Shown: positions 1 through 10,936, counted from the first letter of the stretch. The stretch is 64,000 nt of DNA from an uncultured Saprospiraceae bacterium (GCA_938016265.1 CALLWB010000068.1:62001-126000), one strand, 5' to 3'. Translations and numbers: made by a program. Notes: a model not told the origin generated them from the sequence alone.

Positions 1-2
1 CA

Positions 3-1538
3 CTCATCAAAACTCAATTTGATGAAGTAAAAGGGTATGCAAAAGGAGTAGCTTGTGTAAAACACCTCGAAAAATACGGGTTTATGGACGAGAAAGGGCG
101 CATGGTGATCGGCGCTCGGTATGAAGATGCTGATGGTTTCCAAGACAACGTTGCCCGTGTAGAACTAGGACACAAATGGGGCTATATTGACGCATCAGGA
201 AAGGTGATAGTCCAATTTAAGTACGAAGATGCTTCTAATTTTAGCGAAGGACTGGCAATGGTCAGAAAAACATATGACCGAACCTGGGCAATGATCAACA
301 AAGAAGGAGAAGTGGTGGTTGAGAATAAATATCAGGCATTGGTTCCGCCGACTGATGGATTAATACCGAACAAATTGGAAGGGCGCTGGGGTTATCTAGA
401 TCTAGAAGGAAATGTAGTCATTGAAAATCAATACAAACTTGCTTATGGTTTTAATGAAGGGCTGGCTTTTGCTGGCTCAGACTATGAGTTTGGAGTAATT
501 GACAAGGAAGGGAATATGCTTGGCAAACCTATCTATGAGAAAATAAAACACCCTGGATTTCAAGAAGGACATGCTCCTGTCAGAATAAGAGGCAAATGGG
601 GATTTATCAACAAAGAAAACGAAGTAGTTGTTGAACCAGCATATGAAGATGCTGGCCATTTTTCAATGGGATTGGCGCCTGTAAAAAAAGAAAATTTGTG
701 GGGATACATTGACAATACCGGTGAATTAGTCATCCCTTTCCAATACGAAGCAGCCTACCCAATTACAAAAGTCCGTGGACGGCCTGTAATTGTAGTCAAA
801 GGTGCTCCAATGGCTCCGATCGTTCTTGAGCCAGAAGTCGAGGAGGAAGAAGAAACAGAAGAGGATGCAGAAGATGAAACCGAGGAAGGAACCGAAGAAA
901 CCACTGAAGAAAATGACAATGAAGCGTCGACAGAGGAGGAAGAAATAGCAGATACCAAAACGCCAGACGAAATAGAAGGCACTAAAACAGAAATAAAGGA
1001 AACAAAGGCGCCAAAAGAAATCGCAGAGCAACAAAAAGAAGAGACGCCTAAAGAACCTATCGCACCTGCCACAGACGAAGACTACTTAGCCTTTTTTGAT
1101 GTCCTTAGCGAAATTGTTGACGATATAGATGCAGCTATGAAAACTTCTAAGACAAGCAACAAACTGATGGAAGAAGCGCACGATTCTGGCCAATTGGACG
1201 TCTATGCTGAAAATTCAGAGGCAGCAACAAAAGAACTATCCGACGCCAGTGCTAGCCTGAACGCTTGTAAGGAAAAAATAAAAGCCGCAAAATCGACTGC
1301 CAACAACTTAAAGAAATGCACCTCGCTATCACATCTTTTAAAAACGAGCAATAACAAAATAATAGCAGCAGAGACACTAATAGAAAAGGCAGAAACCCAC
1401 CTCGCAAAAGCCTTCAAAGAAGAAGAATACGATGCCTACCAAGCAGAAATCAACAAACTAAATAAACAACTAGACGACGCTGCTTCAAGTATTGAAACGG
1501 TCAATTATTCATTGGAGGTTTGTTTGGGGATGGACTAA
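3..1538 (+). CDS. WG-repeat protein with acidic linker and coiled-coil tail (5' partial)
   Basis: The reading frame is open to the window edge, so the true start lies upstream; an internal ATG at 84 is probably not the start. At least seven WG repeats are visible (KYGFMD, KWGYID, TWAMIN, RWGYLD, FGVID, KWGFIN, LWGYID), each followed by a G-x-V-V/I step and a Y-E-D-A type segment. A strongly Glu/Thr-rich linker follows (about codons 255-330 from the ATG at 84), then a Lys/Ala/Glu-rich stretch of about 150 residues likely to form coiled coil. WG repeats are common in Bacteroidota surface or periplasmic proteins and probably mediate binding; no enzymatic motif is seen. Specific function unknown. 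Confidence 0.8.
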   Translation, partial: LIKTQFDEVKGYAKGVACVKHLEKYGFMDEKGRMVIGARYEDADGFQDNVARVELGHKWGYIDASGKVIVQFKYEDASNFSEGLAMVRKTYDRTWAMINKEGEVVVENKYQALVPPTDGLIPNKLEGRWGYLDLEGNVVIENQYKLAYGFNEGLAFAGSDYEFGVIDKEGNMLGKPIYEKIKHPGFQEGHAPVRIRGKWGFINKENEVVVEPAYEDAGHFSMGLAPVKKENLWGYIDNTGELVIPFQYEAAYPITKVRGRPVIVVKGAPMAPIVLEPEVEEEEETEEDAEDETEEGTEETTEENDNEASTEEEEIADTKTPDEIEGTKTEIKETKAPKEIAEQQKEETPKEPIAPATDEDYLAFFDVLSEIVDDIDAAMKTSKTSNKLMEEAHDSGQLDVYAENSEAATKELSDASASLNACKEKIKAAKSTANNLKKCTSLSHLLKTSNNKIIAAETLIEKAETHLAKAFKEEEYDAYQAEINKLNKQLDDAASSIETVNYSLEVCLGMD

Positions 1539-1637
1539 TAGAAATCGGTAGCTATATTCTAATTGAATGTTTAAAAAGGAATTAGCAGTTTAGATAGAGC
1601 ACATCTTTGTAGTAGGTTTTTTTCTGCCTGCTACTTT

Positions 1638-2171
1638 CTACTTACCAGCAACAACCTTGCTTATTCGCTGTAGTTGTTTGTAGTGGCTGTCAATGTGAAT
1701 GGCCATAAAATTCAGGGTTTGCGGAAAGGTTAATGGCCCTGCCACTGGATGTTTCATGACGGTTCTGTTGAGTCTATCGGAAGGCATTCCTTTTGCTTCA
1801 CTGATTATCTGGGAACGTACTTTTTCCAAACGTTCTTTATACACTTCGAGTGATTGGTCGCCTTTTGGTGGCTGGAGGGAACTCGGCGCTTTCACCCTTA
1901 TTGGAGCCTTCATAACGATTCCTAGAAGTAAATTATTGAAGGATTGCCGAAAGTTTGTCTTGTATTCTGACAAAGAAGGTGGGCGTTTGATGAAATTTGC
2001 TGCTACAGCAGTTTCTGCCGTGACGATATGATCGATAACCTGCAACATATTCCAGGCGTCTGTTTGTGGCTGGAGCTGCCGCTGGCCCTCCTCATGCCTG
2101 GCTATAAACTCTATAAATCGAGTAGTCGATTTATCAAGTTGAGCAATTCTTTTAGCAATAAGATTATTCAT
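1638..2171 (-). CDS. DinB-family (DinB_2-like) protein
   Basis: A 177-residue, mostly helical protein resembling the DinB/YfiT four-helix bundle. The three histidines expected for metal binding can be matched to H in VIDHIVTAE near residue 47 and to the C-terminal MAIHIDSHYKQL segment (two His). Family members are putative metal-dependent enzymes, some acting as thiol transferases; in a bacillithiol-producing organism (see bshA) a thiol-related role is possible but only inference. It is monocistronic on the minus strand, facing away from the gap that precedes the LysE exporter gene. Confidence 0.75.
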   Translation of the reverse strand: MNNLIAKRIAQLDKSTTRFIEFIARHEEGQRQLQPQTDAWNMLQVIDHIVTAETAVAANFIKRPPSLSEYKTNFRQSFNNLLLGIVMKAPIRVKAPSSLQPPKGDQSLEVYKERLEKVRSQIISEAKGMPSDRLNRTVMKHPVAGPLTFPQTLNFMAIHIDSHYKQLQRISKVVAGK

Positions 2172-2357
2172 TTTGAAACAATTTGTTTTGTCGTGTTATT
2201 TAATCGCTCTCTACTCCATCCTTTTCGGCTTTCCACACAAACACAACTATTAAAGCAGTTTACACATCAAAAATTAGTCGTTTTTATTTATAACTCTATA
2301 TTAACGAATTAGAAAAATATAAATTAATTCACAAAATTAAGCACCAAAAAGTTGCAA

Positions 2358-2387
2358 TTGAAAACAATTTGTTTTAAATTTACATTG
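2358..2387 (+). promoter_or_regulatory. Candidate Bacteroidota promoter for a short transcript
   Basis: TTG at 2358-2360 is followed after 20 bases by TACATTG at 2381-2387, close to the Bacteroidota TTTG/TAnnTTTG arrangement. Transcription would begin near 2393 and run into the strong hairpin at 2470-2506. This is pattern matching only. Confidence 0.35.
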
Positions 2388-2392
2388 TAATA

Positions 2393-2506
2393 CGAAGAAA
2401 CTTATTGTACCCAAACAATTATAGCAATTAGCTATACTCGTACCTTCCTCCGTTGTTGCTTTCTTAATCGGTGCCTGTCCCTCCTTTTGCAGGCACCATT
2501 TTTTTT
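2393..2506 (+). ncRNA. Candidate small RNA or attenuated leader upstream of the LysE exporter gene
   Basis: About 110 bases lie between a promoter-like element and a textbook intrinsic terminator, with no convincing ORF. It could be an independent small RNA, or a terminator-controlled leader of the exporter gene that begins 87-150 bases further on. It does not show the conserved loop of SRP RNA and I match it to no known riboswitch class. Confidence 0.3.
2470..2506 (+). terminator. Intrinsic terminator
   Basis: GGTGCCTG (2470-2477) pairs perfectly with CAGGCACC (2490-2497), followed by A and a run of eight T. No gene ends just upstream on this strand, so it either terminates a small RNA or attenuates the downstream exporter gene. 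Confidence 0.7.
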
Positions 2507-2655
2507 GTCAAAAATAACCCTTTTTTATTTAATTTATTCCTTTTGAAATGGGATGGCACTCCCTAAATAGTTAAGATATCTGGACTTTTGCAGTGATTTC
2601 TCTTTTTTATGGCTTGAATTGTAGAGATTTGCAGCAACAAACCAAGAACAATCAA

Positions 2656-3267
2656 GTGGGAATTATTTCTGAAGGTATATTGTGGGGACTCGTTTTGAGC
2701 ATTTTGGCAGGGCCAATATTTATTGCTTTGATCCAGCTTGGAATTGAGCGGGGCATCCGTGCTGGTATGTCTCTATCCATCGGCGTTTTATTCAGCGACC
2801 TGATTTACATCGTATTGGTTTATATGGGAATGAGTCAATTTGAAGAATCTTCCTCCTTCAAACTTTACGGAAGTATCATAGGAGGCATCATACTTATTTT
2901 GTTTGGAATTGGAAGTATGATAAGCAAATATCAGCCAGAGACCGACATCAAAATTTCTGCAAAAAACTATGCTGGTTATTTCATGAAAGGAGTAATGATC
3001 AATGTATCCAACCCTTTCGTTTTATTTCTTTGGATTGCTGTAACTAAAAAGATGTTTCAGGAAGATCTTGAATTTCCTATGCGTGTTACTTTTATAGCAG
3101 CTTTGCTGTTTACAGTTGCCGCGACGGATTTGGCAAAACTAGTTCTGGCTAAAAGAATCCGCAATTTTATGAAACCGCACCATTTCACTTGGATGCGCCG
3201 GATAGCAGGAGCCGCACTTGTTATATTTGGCATTTTGCTAATGGTTCGTGGGTATGTGGAATCTTAG
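2656..3267 (+). CDS. LysE/RhtB-family exporter
   Basis: Integral membrane protein with about six hydrophobic segments. The N-terminal stretch (GILWGLVLSILAGPIFIALI) has the LysE-family G-x3-GL-x-LS-x2-(A/P)GP pattern, with A in place of the usual first P. Family members export amino acids or similar small metabolites; the substrate here is unknown. I chose the GTG at 2656 because the protein then begins like other LysE proteins (GIISEGILWG). An in-frame GTG at 2593 adds 21 polar residues and sits directly behind the promoter-like ACTTTTG at 2585-2591, so I doubt it. A terminator lies in the upstream region. Confidence 0.8.
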   Translation: MGIISEGILWGLVLSILAGPIFIALIQLGIERGIRAGMSLSIGVLFSDLIYIVLVYMGMSQFEESSSFKLYGSIIGGIILILFGIGSMISKYQPETDIKISAKNYAGYFMKGVMINVSNPFVLFLWIAVTKKMFQEDLEFPMRVTFIAALLFTVAATDLAKLVLAKRIRNFMKPHHFTWMRRIAGAALVIFGILLMVRGYVES

Positions 3268-3319
3268 GGTATATTGTAGTTGTATCAGGTAGAAGGTAGT
3301 AGGATTTCATTGTGATTTC

Positions 3320-3381
3320 GAAGATTCCTGAACGATCTCGAAGAGTTTTGAATGTGGATCGACTTTCGGCAATTCAAGAAG
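3320..3381 (+). repeat. Dispersed intergenic repeat, copy A (62 bp)
   Basis: Matches the reverse complement of 34621-34682 with about 4 mismatches in 62, three of them adjacent. Both copies lie between convergent gene pairs. The core is rich in GATTC, GAAC and TCGAAG steps and contains short inverted elements. Confidence 0.75.
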
Positions 3382-3534
3382 GGAGGGAACCGCGACAGCG
3401 GAAACTGAACGACAATTCAAAAAGTGAAAGAACAGCGACAACTATTCAATACAAATCATCAAGTTCGAAACTCCTAGTACAACTGCTGGATTGATTGACA
3501 AAAACACCACATTTAACTATGAGCTTTCCTGGAA

Positions 3535-3564
3535 GCCAGCCCAGTGGAAGCCAGCCCAGTGGAA
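3535..3564 (+). repeat. 15-bp tandem repeat, two units
   Basis: Two exact units of GCCAGCCCAGTGGAA, preceded by TTTCCTGGAA and followed by a partial unit. The same unit in reverse orientation forms a five-unit array at 26680-26754, with the same TCCTGGAA flank. Confidence 0.85.
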
Positions 3565-3762
3565 GCCCATTGAAAGTAAGGTCCTTCGCCATTCAAATTT
3601 ATCAACTTAGACACCTCACAAAGTAACCACGCTAGCAAGTAAACAGTTGTTTAAAGCTTTCTTTCAGGAAACCATAAACTCCGCCGACAACAACAAAGAA
3701 GCGTAGGCCGGACATTTGCTTATTGCAATATATCCAGCCGACGGTTCGGGAATATCTAGTCT

Positions 3763-6446
<2,684 letters not shown>

Positions 6447-6953
6447 ATGATAGAACGATATAAATCGACAAGAAAAGGTGGCCTTGGCGCGCTGATGGAT
6501 CTGTATGAGGAAGAAGCCACCTTCCTAATACAAACAATCAACCAAAAAGTAAAGGACCAACACTGGGATAAAATACTAGACAACAAGACAAAGGACCCCG
6601 ATTGCCGCTCCATTAAAACCATTTGCCAACACATGATTGGCGCAGCAAATTATTACGTGGAGTTAATGAAAAAAGGGGAGGACCCTTCTTACAAAATACA
6701 AGACGATTTCCCTCGTATCGTTGCCCGAAAAGATTTTGAAATGGGTTTGGGAGAAGTGCTGGACAGACAAATCCAACACCTAGAAGGCCGATGGCAAATG
6801 TCCGACGAAGACATTGAGAAAATCGTAATCAAAACAGGCTGGGGAAATGTGTTAGACCCAGAAAGTCTACTTGAGCATGCAGTCATGCATATTATGCGTC
6901 ATCACCGCCAAATCTTACAATTGATCAGCGTCTCTGAAGACCTGCACAGATAA
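6447..6953 (+). CDS. DinB-family protein
   Basis: A 168-residue four-helix-bundle candidate. Histidines fit a DinB-type metal site: H in TICQHMIGA near residue 56, and the C-terminal EHAVMHIMRHHRQI cluster near residues 143-155. It is a distant relative of the DinB protein at 1638-2171 rather than a copy. Function is putative; some family members are thiol-dependent transferases. Confidence 0.75.
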   Translation: MIERYKSTRKGGLGALMDLYEEEATFLIQTINQKVKDQHWDKILDNKTKDPDCRSIKTICQHMIGAANYYVELMKKGEDPSYKIQDDFPRIVARKDFEMGLGEVLDRQIQHLEGRWQMSDEDIEKIVIKTGWGNVLDPESLLEHAVMHIMRHHRQILQLISVSEDLHR

Positions 6954-6990
6954 TTCCTTCATTTGGGACTAGACCAAGGACGAAGATCGC

Positions 6991-8487
6991 TTAATTTAGT
7001 GAACTGACATTCACCTTTGTGGCGAGCGATTTTGGGATATAAATCAACTGACCTTCGTCTTCTAACTTGATTTGAATGCTGCTTTCGTCCTGAGCAGTTA
7101 CTTCAAACTCATCATCGGGACCAATACCCAACTTCCACAACCTTGAGACTAGATATTCATTGATTTGTAGAGGGTCGATTTTTGCTTTTTGATGAATGCT
7201 CAGTTTGCTTAGCGCATTAGCAGATTCTACTTGTTTTTGGGGGATTGGTGATCCATGCGGATCATTTGCAGGATAGTCCATATCTGCTTCCAGTTCGTCG
7301 AGGTGTTCTTCCGTAAGGATATGTTCATACTTTTCCGCTTCCTCGTGAATTTGCTCTTCTGTGAGTCCTAGGTTTTTCACTAGAAAGGTTTCCCAAAGTC
7401 GATGGGCTCTGACTAGTTTATTGGCTGCTGCATGACCATCGTCCGTCAGTTGTATTTCGTTTTGATTTACGATGACCAAGCCGCGTTGTTTCAACGTAGA
7501 CAAATGACGCTTCACCGTTGCCGCATTGAAACCTAATCGATCTATTAGACTAGGAAGTGACAAATTATTGCGTTCATGAAGTTTTAATGCCTGCTTTAAG
7601 GTATCTTCGAATTGGATTTTTGCCTTGTTTTTTCTTCTGTGCAAATACTTAAACAACAATCCTTTCCCAGGAGCAAAAAATACCGCCAACAGATAAAACA
7701 GTGTCGCCATTAACACCATAGCAGGGCCAGGTGTCGTGTCAAAATAAGCAGCAAGGATCAACCCCAAAACAGCAGACAAAACACCTACCAAACCGGAAAT
7801 CACCAGCACAAACTTTAATCGGTTTGACAGCAACAACGCAGTTGCAGCTGGGGTGATCAACATCGCCACCACCAAAATAACTCCTACCGCTTGCAAGGAC
7901 GCCACCACCGCAAAAGAAAGCAGCAGCATTAAAAAATAATGGACCGTTTTTACAGAAATCCCCATCGTTTCAGCAATTACTGGTTGGAAAGTTGTGGCAA
8001 ACAGGTAACGATAAAACAGCACCACACTTAGCAAAACATAGATGGTTATGAAACCAGTCAAATATAAATCAGTATCAGACAACCCAAGGACATTCCCAAA
8101 CAAAAAATGGTCAAGATCTAAGTGTGCGCCATCCCGACTAACTTTAGAAATGGCCATCACCCCAACGGAAAACATGGCGGTAAACACAATTCCAATTGCC
8201 GCATCATTTTTAGTCTTCACATTGTGCTGGATCCAGGTCATAAAAACGGCTGCCAGCAAACCAGCAAACACCGCTCCTGTGAATATCGCTAGTGCACCAG
8301 ACCCTGCAATGATAAACCCAACCACAACACCAGGAAGCACTGCATGTGAAAGCGCATCCCCAATCAGGGACATATTTCTAAGGACGATAAAACATCCTAG
8401 CACTCCGCACATCGCTCCAACCAACATCGAGGCAATCAAGGCACGAATTCCTACAGCATAATTAAAAATATCAAATAGTTCTCCCAT
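6991..8487 (-). CDS. Metal ABC transporter permease fused to a DtxR-type regulatory module
   Basis: Residues 1-275 are a TroC/MntB/ZnuB-type ABC-3 permease with multiple membrane segments (GCFIVLRNMSLIGDALSHAVLPG; later VGVILVVAMLITPAATALLL). After a basic linker (YLHRRKNKAK) a complete DtxR-like region follows: winged helix about 293-350, a metal-binding/dimerisation segment about 351-418 (RAHRLWETFLV, HEEAEKYEH, NDPHGSPIP), and an SH3-like domain about 436-490. The parts match the separate regulator encoded at 10241-10906. The layout resembles chlamydial YtgCR, in which the regulator is released by cleavage. The gene is last in a four-gene operon, 6 bases after the ATPase. Mn or Fe is the likely substrate. 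Confidence 0.9.
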   Translation of the reverse strand: MGELFDIFNYAVGIRALIASMLVGAMCGVLGCFIVLRNMSLIGDALSHAVLPGVVVGFIIAGSGALAIFTGAVFAGLLAAVFMTWIQHNVKTKNDAAIGIVFTAMFSVGVMAISKVSRDGAHLDLDHFLFGNVLGLSDTDLYLTGFITIYVLLSVVLFYRYLFATTFQPVIAETMGISVKTVHYFLMLLLSFAVVASLQAVGVILVVAMLITPAATALLLSNRLKFVLVISGLVGVLSAVLGLILAAYFDTTPGPAMVLMATLFYLLAVFFAPGKGLLFKYLHRRKNKAKIQFEDTLKQALKLHERNNLSLPSLIDRLGFNAATVKRHLSTLKQRGLVIVNQNEIQLTDDGHAAANKLVRAHRLWETFLVKNLGLTEEQIHEEAEKYEHILTEEHLDELEADMDYPANDPHGSPIPQKQVESANALSKLSIHQKAKIDPLQINEYLVSRLWKLGIGPDDEFEVTAQDESSIQIKLEDEGQLIYIPKSLATKVNVSSLN

Positions 8488-8493
8488 GATCTT

Positions 8494-9237
8494 TTATTTA
8501 TGAATGGCGGTTTTATGCAAAATTGGAAGCTGTCCTCCATAGGCTTTTGAAATATTTTCTTCCGTAAAGGTGGTCTTGGTATCTCCGACTACTACCAGGC
8601 GCTGATTGAGCAAAATAACCTGGTCAAAATAATCCCGCACCGTTGATAAATCGTGGTGCACCACCAATAGTGTTTTGCCATCTGCGGCTAGTTTTTGGAG
8701 GATCTGAATGATCTTCTGTTCTGTAGTAATATCTACGCCAACAAACGGCTCATCAAATAGGAAAATATCTGCTTGTTGGCAAATTGCTCTAGCCAAGAAA
8801 ACACGTTGTTGTTGTCCACCGGAAAGCTCCCCAATTTGTCGGTCTTTAAACTGTGAGATGCCCATCATTTCCAACGAATCCATGGCGATTTTTCGATCCT
8901 CTGCATTTAGTCGTTGGAATATTTTTTTGAATGGGTATCTTCCCATCAACACCACATCCATTACGGTAGCTGGAAATTGCCAGTCTACTTCTCCGCGTTG
9001 TGGGATATAGACCATTTGTTTTCGTTGCTCTTTGATGGTTTTGCCGTTTATTTCGATTCTGCCTGAGTTGATATCGATCAATCCAAGGATCGACTTAAAC
9101 AAGGTTGATTTTCCTGCGCCGTTTGGTCCCAGCACTCCATACAATTGCCCTGGCTGAATATCCAGATAGATATTACTCAGCACTGTTTTGCGATCATAGG
9201 AGACCGAAAGCCCTTTTATAGAAATACTAGAATTCAT
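8494..9237 (-). CDS. Metal ABC transporter ATP-binding protein (MntB/TroB/ZnuC type)
   Basis: A 247-residue ABC ATPase with Walker A GPNGAGKST near residue 38, Q-loop in YIPQRGEVDWQFP, signature LSGGQQQRVFLARA, Walker B IFLFDEPFVGVD and switch His in VVHHDLS. The QRGEVDWQFP stretch is typical of manganese/zinc importer ATPases. It sits between the substrate-binding protein (2 bases upstream) and the permease-DtxR fusion, and would energise import of the metal. Confidence 0.93.
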   Translation of the reverse strand: MNSSISIKGLSVSYDRKTVLSNIYLDIQPGQLYGVLGPNGAGKSTLFKSILGLIDINSGRIEINGKTIKEQRKQMVYIPQRGEVDWQFPATVMDVVLMGRYPFKKIFQRLNAEDRKIAMDSLEMMGISQFKDRQIGELSGGQQQRVFLARAICQQADIFLFDEPFVGVDITTEQKIIQILQKLAADGKTLLVVHHDLSTVRDYFDQVILLNQRLVVVGDTKTTFTEENISKAYGGQLPILHKTAIHK

Positions 9238-9239
9238 AG

Positions 9240-10235
9240 TTACCTGTTTTTAGAAAACATAAAGCCCATTCCCAGTAAAAACATAAGTCCGATGACGCCA
9301 GTCATGATGTAGCTGGCTTTGCTATTTTCGTCTTTTACAATGCTTGTTACATTACCTTGACTTTTTGTCAGGGCTTGTACGATAACGTCTGTATTCTGTT
9401 TCAACATCTTTACATACGTTTCTCCTCCAAGTTCTTCATCTCCAATAGAGTCAGAAAGTAGTTTTCCTCCTATCGCAATTTTGGTATCCTTTGCCAATTG
9501 CTGTAAGGTCTTGGGATTGACCGTAGATTCAATAAACACGGCAGGCACTTTCGACTTTTTAATTATTTTTTGAAGGTTGATAATATCATTAGTTTGCACC
9601 GCAGCGTCAGTGGAAGTCCCTAGGATCGACTCTAATTGCAATCCATATTTCCTTCCATAGTATTGAAAGGCGTCATGAGAAGTGATTAAAATTCTTTTTT
9701 CTTTTGGAATCGTATTGATTTGGGCAATTATGTATTGGTCCAATTCTTCGAGTTCTTTTTTGTAATTCTGAAAATTTTTCTCGAAATCTGCCTTGTATTT
9801 TGGGAGTAATTCAGTGAGACCTTTCATCACATTTTCTGCGTAGATGATTCCGTAGCTGGCATTCATCCAGGCGTGAGGGTCAGGTGCATCGTACGTCAGA
9901 CTTTTTATTGGCTGGATACCATTTGTCACCAGGACAGATGCTGCTTTGGTCCCTGAGTTTTCAATTAATTCATTGAGCCATCCTTCAAAAGTAAGTCCGT
10001 TCTTAAGGATCAAATCACAATTGACCACCAGTTTGGCGTCACTCGGTGTTGGCTTGTAGGTATGCGGATCGCCTCCGATAGGTACAATGCATTTGACGGT
10101 TACATGTTCCTTTCCTATATTTTTGGCGATGTCGTAGATCATTGATGCAGTGGCAACAACGACCGGCTTTTCTTCTGCGGAAATTTGCTGCATCGAAAAG
10201 AAAAGAGCTATAAGTACTAAAGCAATTTTATTCAT
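9240..10235 (-). CDS. Metal ABC transporter substrate-binding protein (TroA/ZnuA type) with C-terminal membrane anchor
   Basis: An N-terminal signal peptide (residues 1-20, ending SAEEK) precedes a cluster A-I binding protein. Metal-ligand segments are GGDPHTY (H58), DAPDPHAWMN, the ITSHDAFQYYG segment, VFIESTVN and SIGDEELGGETY. There is no His-rich loop, which favours Mn/Fe over Zn. No lipobox is seen; instead the protein ends with one hydrophobic helix and a basic tail (GVIGLMFLLGMGFMFSKNR), so it is probably anchored to the inner membrane by its C-terminus. It is the second gene of the operon. Confidence 0.92.
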   Translation of the reverse strand: MNKIALVLIALFFSMQQISAEEKPVVVATASMIYDIAKNIGKEHVTVKCIVPIGGDPHTYKPTPSDAKLVVNCDLILKNGLTFEGWLNELIENSGTKAASVLVTNGIQPIKSLTYDAPDPHAWMNASYGIIYAENVMKGLTELLPKYKADFEKNFQNYKKELEELDQYIIAQINTIPKEKRILITSHDAFQYYGRKYGLQLESILGTSTDAAVQTNDIINLQKIIKKSKVPAVFIESTVNPKTLQQLAKDTKIAIGGKLLSDSIGDEELGGETYVKMLKQNTDVIVQALTKSQGNVTSIVKDENSKASYIMTGVIGLMFLLGMGFMFSKNR

Positions 10236-10240
10236 AATAT

Positions 10241-10906
10241 TTAAGATGTGGTCGTTTTGATAAATAAATTCTGGCTGACTTTTTTAGAGATGATTTCCTC
10301 TTTTGTCTCGTTGATGAGCACTTTCACCGATTGATCGTAGTCTACTTTTTCCAATACTTTGATGTTAACCCCTAAGTTCAGTCCTAGTTTATCCAGGTAT
10401 TGCAAGAATACTTTGGAGTGTTCGTAGACACCAACCAACACTCCGCACTCGTCCACCTCCAATTTAGAGATGAGGGTTTGCTGTCTGGATTGAATATTGC
10501 CGTCGGAGTCCGGGATTGGATCGCCGTGAGGATCAAACTTTGGAAAATCTAAAAATGAATCTAAACTATCGATGAGTTTATCTGATTTGATGTGTTCGAG
10601 TTCTTCGGCCACATCGTGCACCTCATCCCAGGCGAAGCCTAGTTTTTCAAGTAAAAACACTTCCCAGAGCCGATGTCTGCGAACCAGATCGGTGGCGATG
10701 GTTTTACCCTTTTGGCTAAGCTTGACTCCTTTGTACTTTTCATAATGAATCAACTCCTTGTCTGATAGCCTTTTGATCATATCAGTGACCGAAGCAGCCG
10801 CTGTATTCATTTCTACAGAAATTGCATTGGTGTTGATCGGCTTTTGAGTCGCTTCAGAAAGTTTGAAGATGGCTTTTAAGTAATTCTCTTCTGTTTGAGA
10901 AATCAT
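10241..10906 (-). CDS. DtxR/MntR-family metal-dependent repressor
   Basis: 221 residues: N-terminal winged helix (ENYLKAIFKL, SVTDMIKRLSDKELI), a dimerisation/metal-binding region with RRHRLWEVFLLEKLG, WDEVHDVAEELEH and FDPHGDPIPD, and a C-terminal SH3/FeoA-like domain. I used the ATG at 10906, where the HTH domain normally begins; the upstream extension (MCNNFSKTVKI) overlaps the likely transcript start. First gene of the operon, 5 bases before the substrate-binding protein gene. The palindrome at 10945-10976 is the likely operator, implying metal-dependent autorepression. Confidence 0.92.
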   Translation of the reverse strand: MISQTEENYLKAIFKLSEATQKPINTNAISVEMNTAAASVTDMIKRLSDKELIHYEKYKGVKLSQKGKTIATDLVRRHRLWEVFLLEKLGFAWDEVHDVAEELEHIKSDKLIDSLDSFLDFPKFDPHGDPIPDSDGNIQSRQQTLISKLEVDECGVLVGVYEHSKVFLQYLDKLGLNLGVNIKVLEKVDYDQSVKVLINETKEEIISKKVSQNLFIKTTTS

Positions 10907-10936
10907 AATTTTGACAGTCTTAGAAAAATTGTTGCA

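Larger units (their letters stand above)
3268..3762. other. Intergenic region between convergent genes, holding two repeat families
   Basis: About 500 bases between the ends of the LysE exporter and isocitrate dehydrogenase genes. It holds one copy of a 62-bp dispersed repeat (3320-3381) and a short 15-bp tandem array (3535-3564). Short ORFs here have no recognisable content and one is built from repeat sequence. Confidence 0.7.

Noticed and set aside
755-1072. Ser-rich ORF antisense to the WG-repeat gene
   Set aside because: It mirrors the Glu-rich (GAA/GAG) linker on the opposite strand (TTC/CTC), a compositional shadow.
2393-2506. SRP RNA or 6S RNA
   Set aside because: The conserved SRP GGAAGGAAGCA-type loop is absent on both strands and the length and shape do not fit 6S RNA.
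3285-3300. GTAGAAGGTAGTAGG-like words at several gene ends (also near 1630, 26800, 31712, 50775)
   Set aside because: Too degenerate to tell from low-complexity TAG/TAC-rich sequence; copies do not align well beyond about 10 bases.
3312-3494. 60-codon plus-strand ORF in the LysE-icd gap
   Set aside because: It is largely made of the 62-bp dispersed repeat, has no recognisable domain and no plausible upstream signals.
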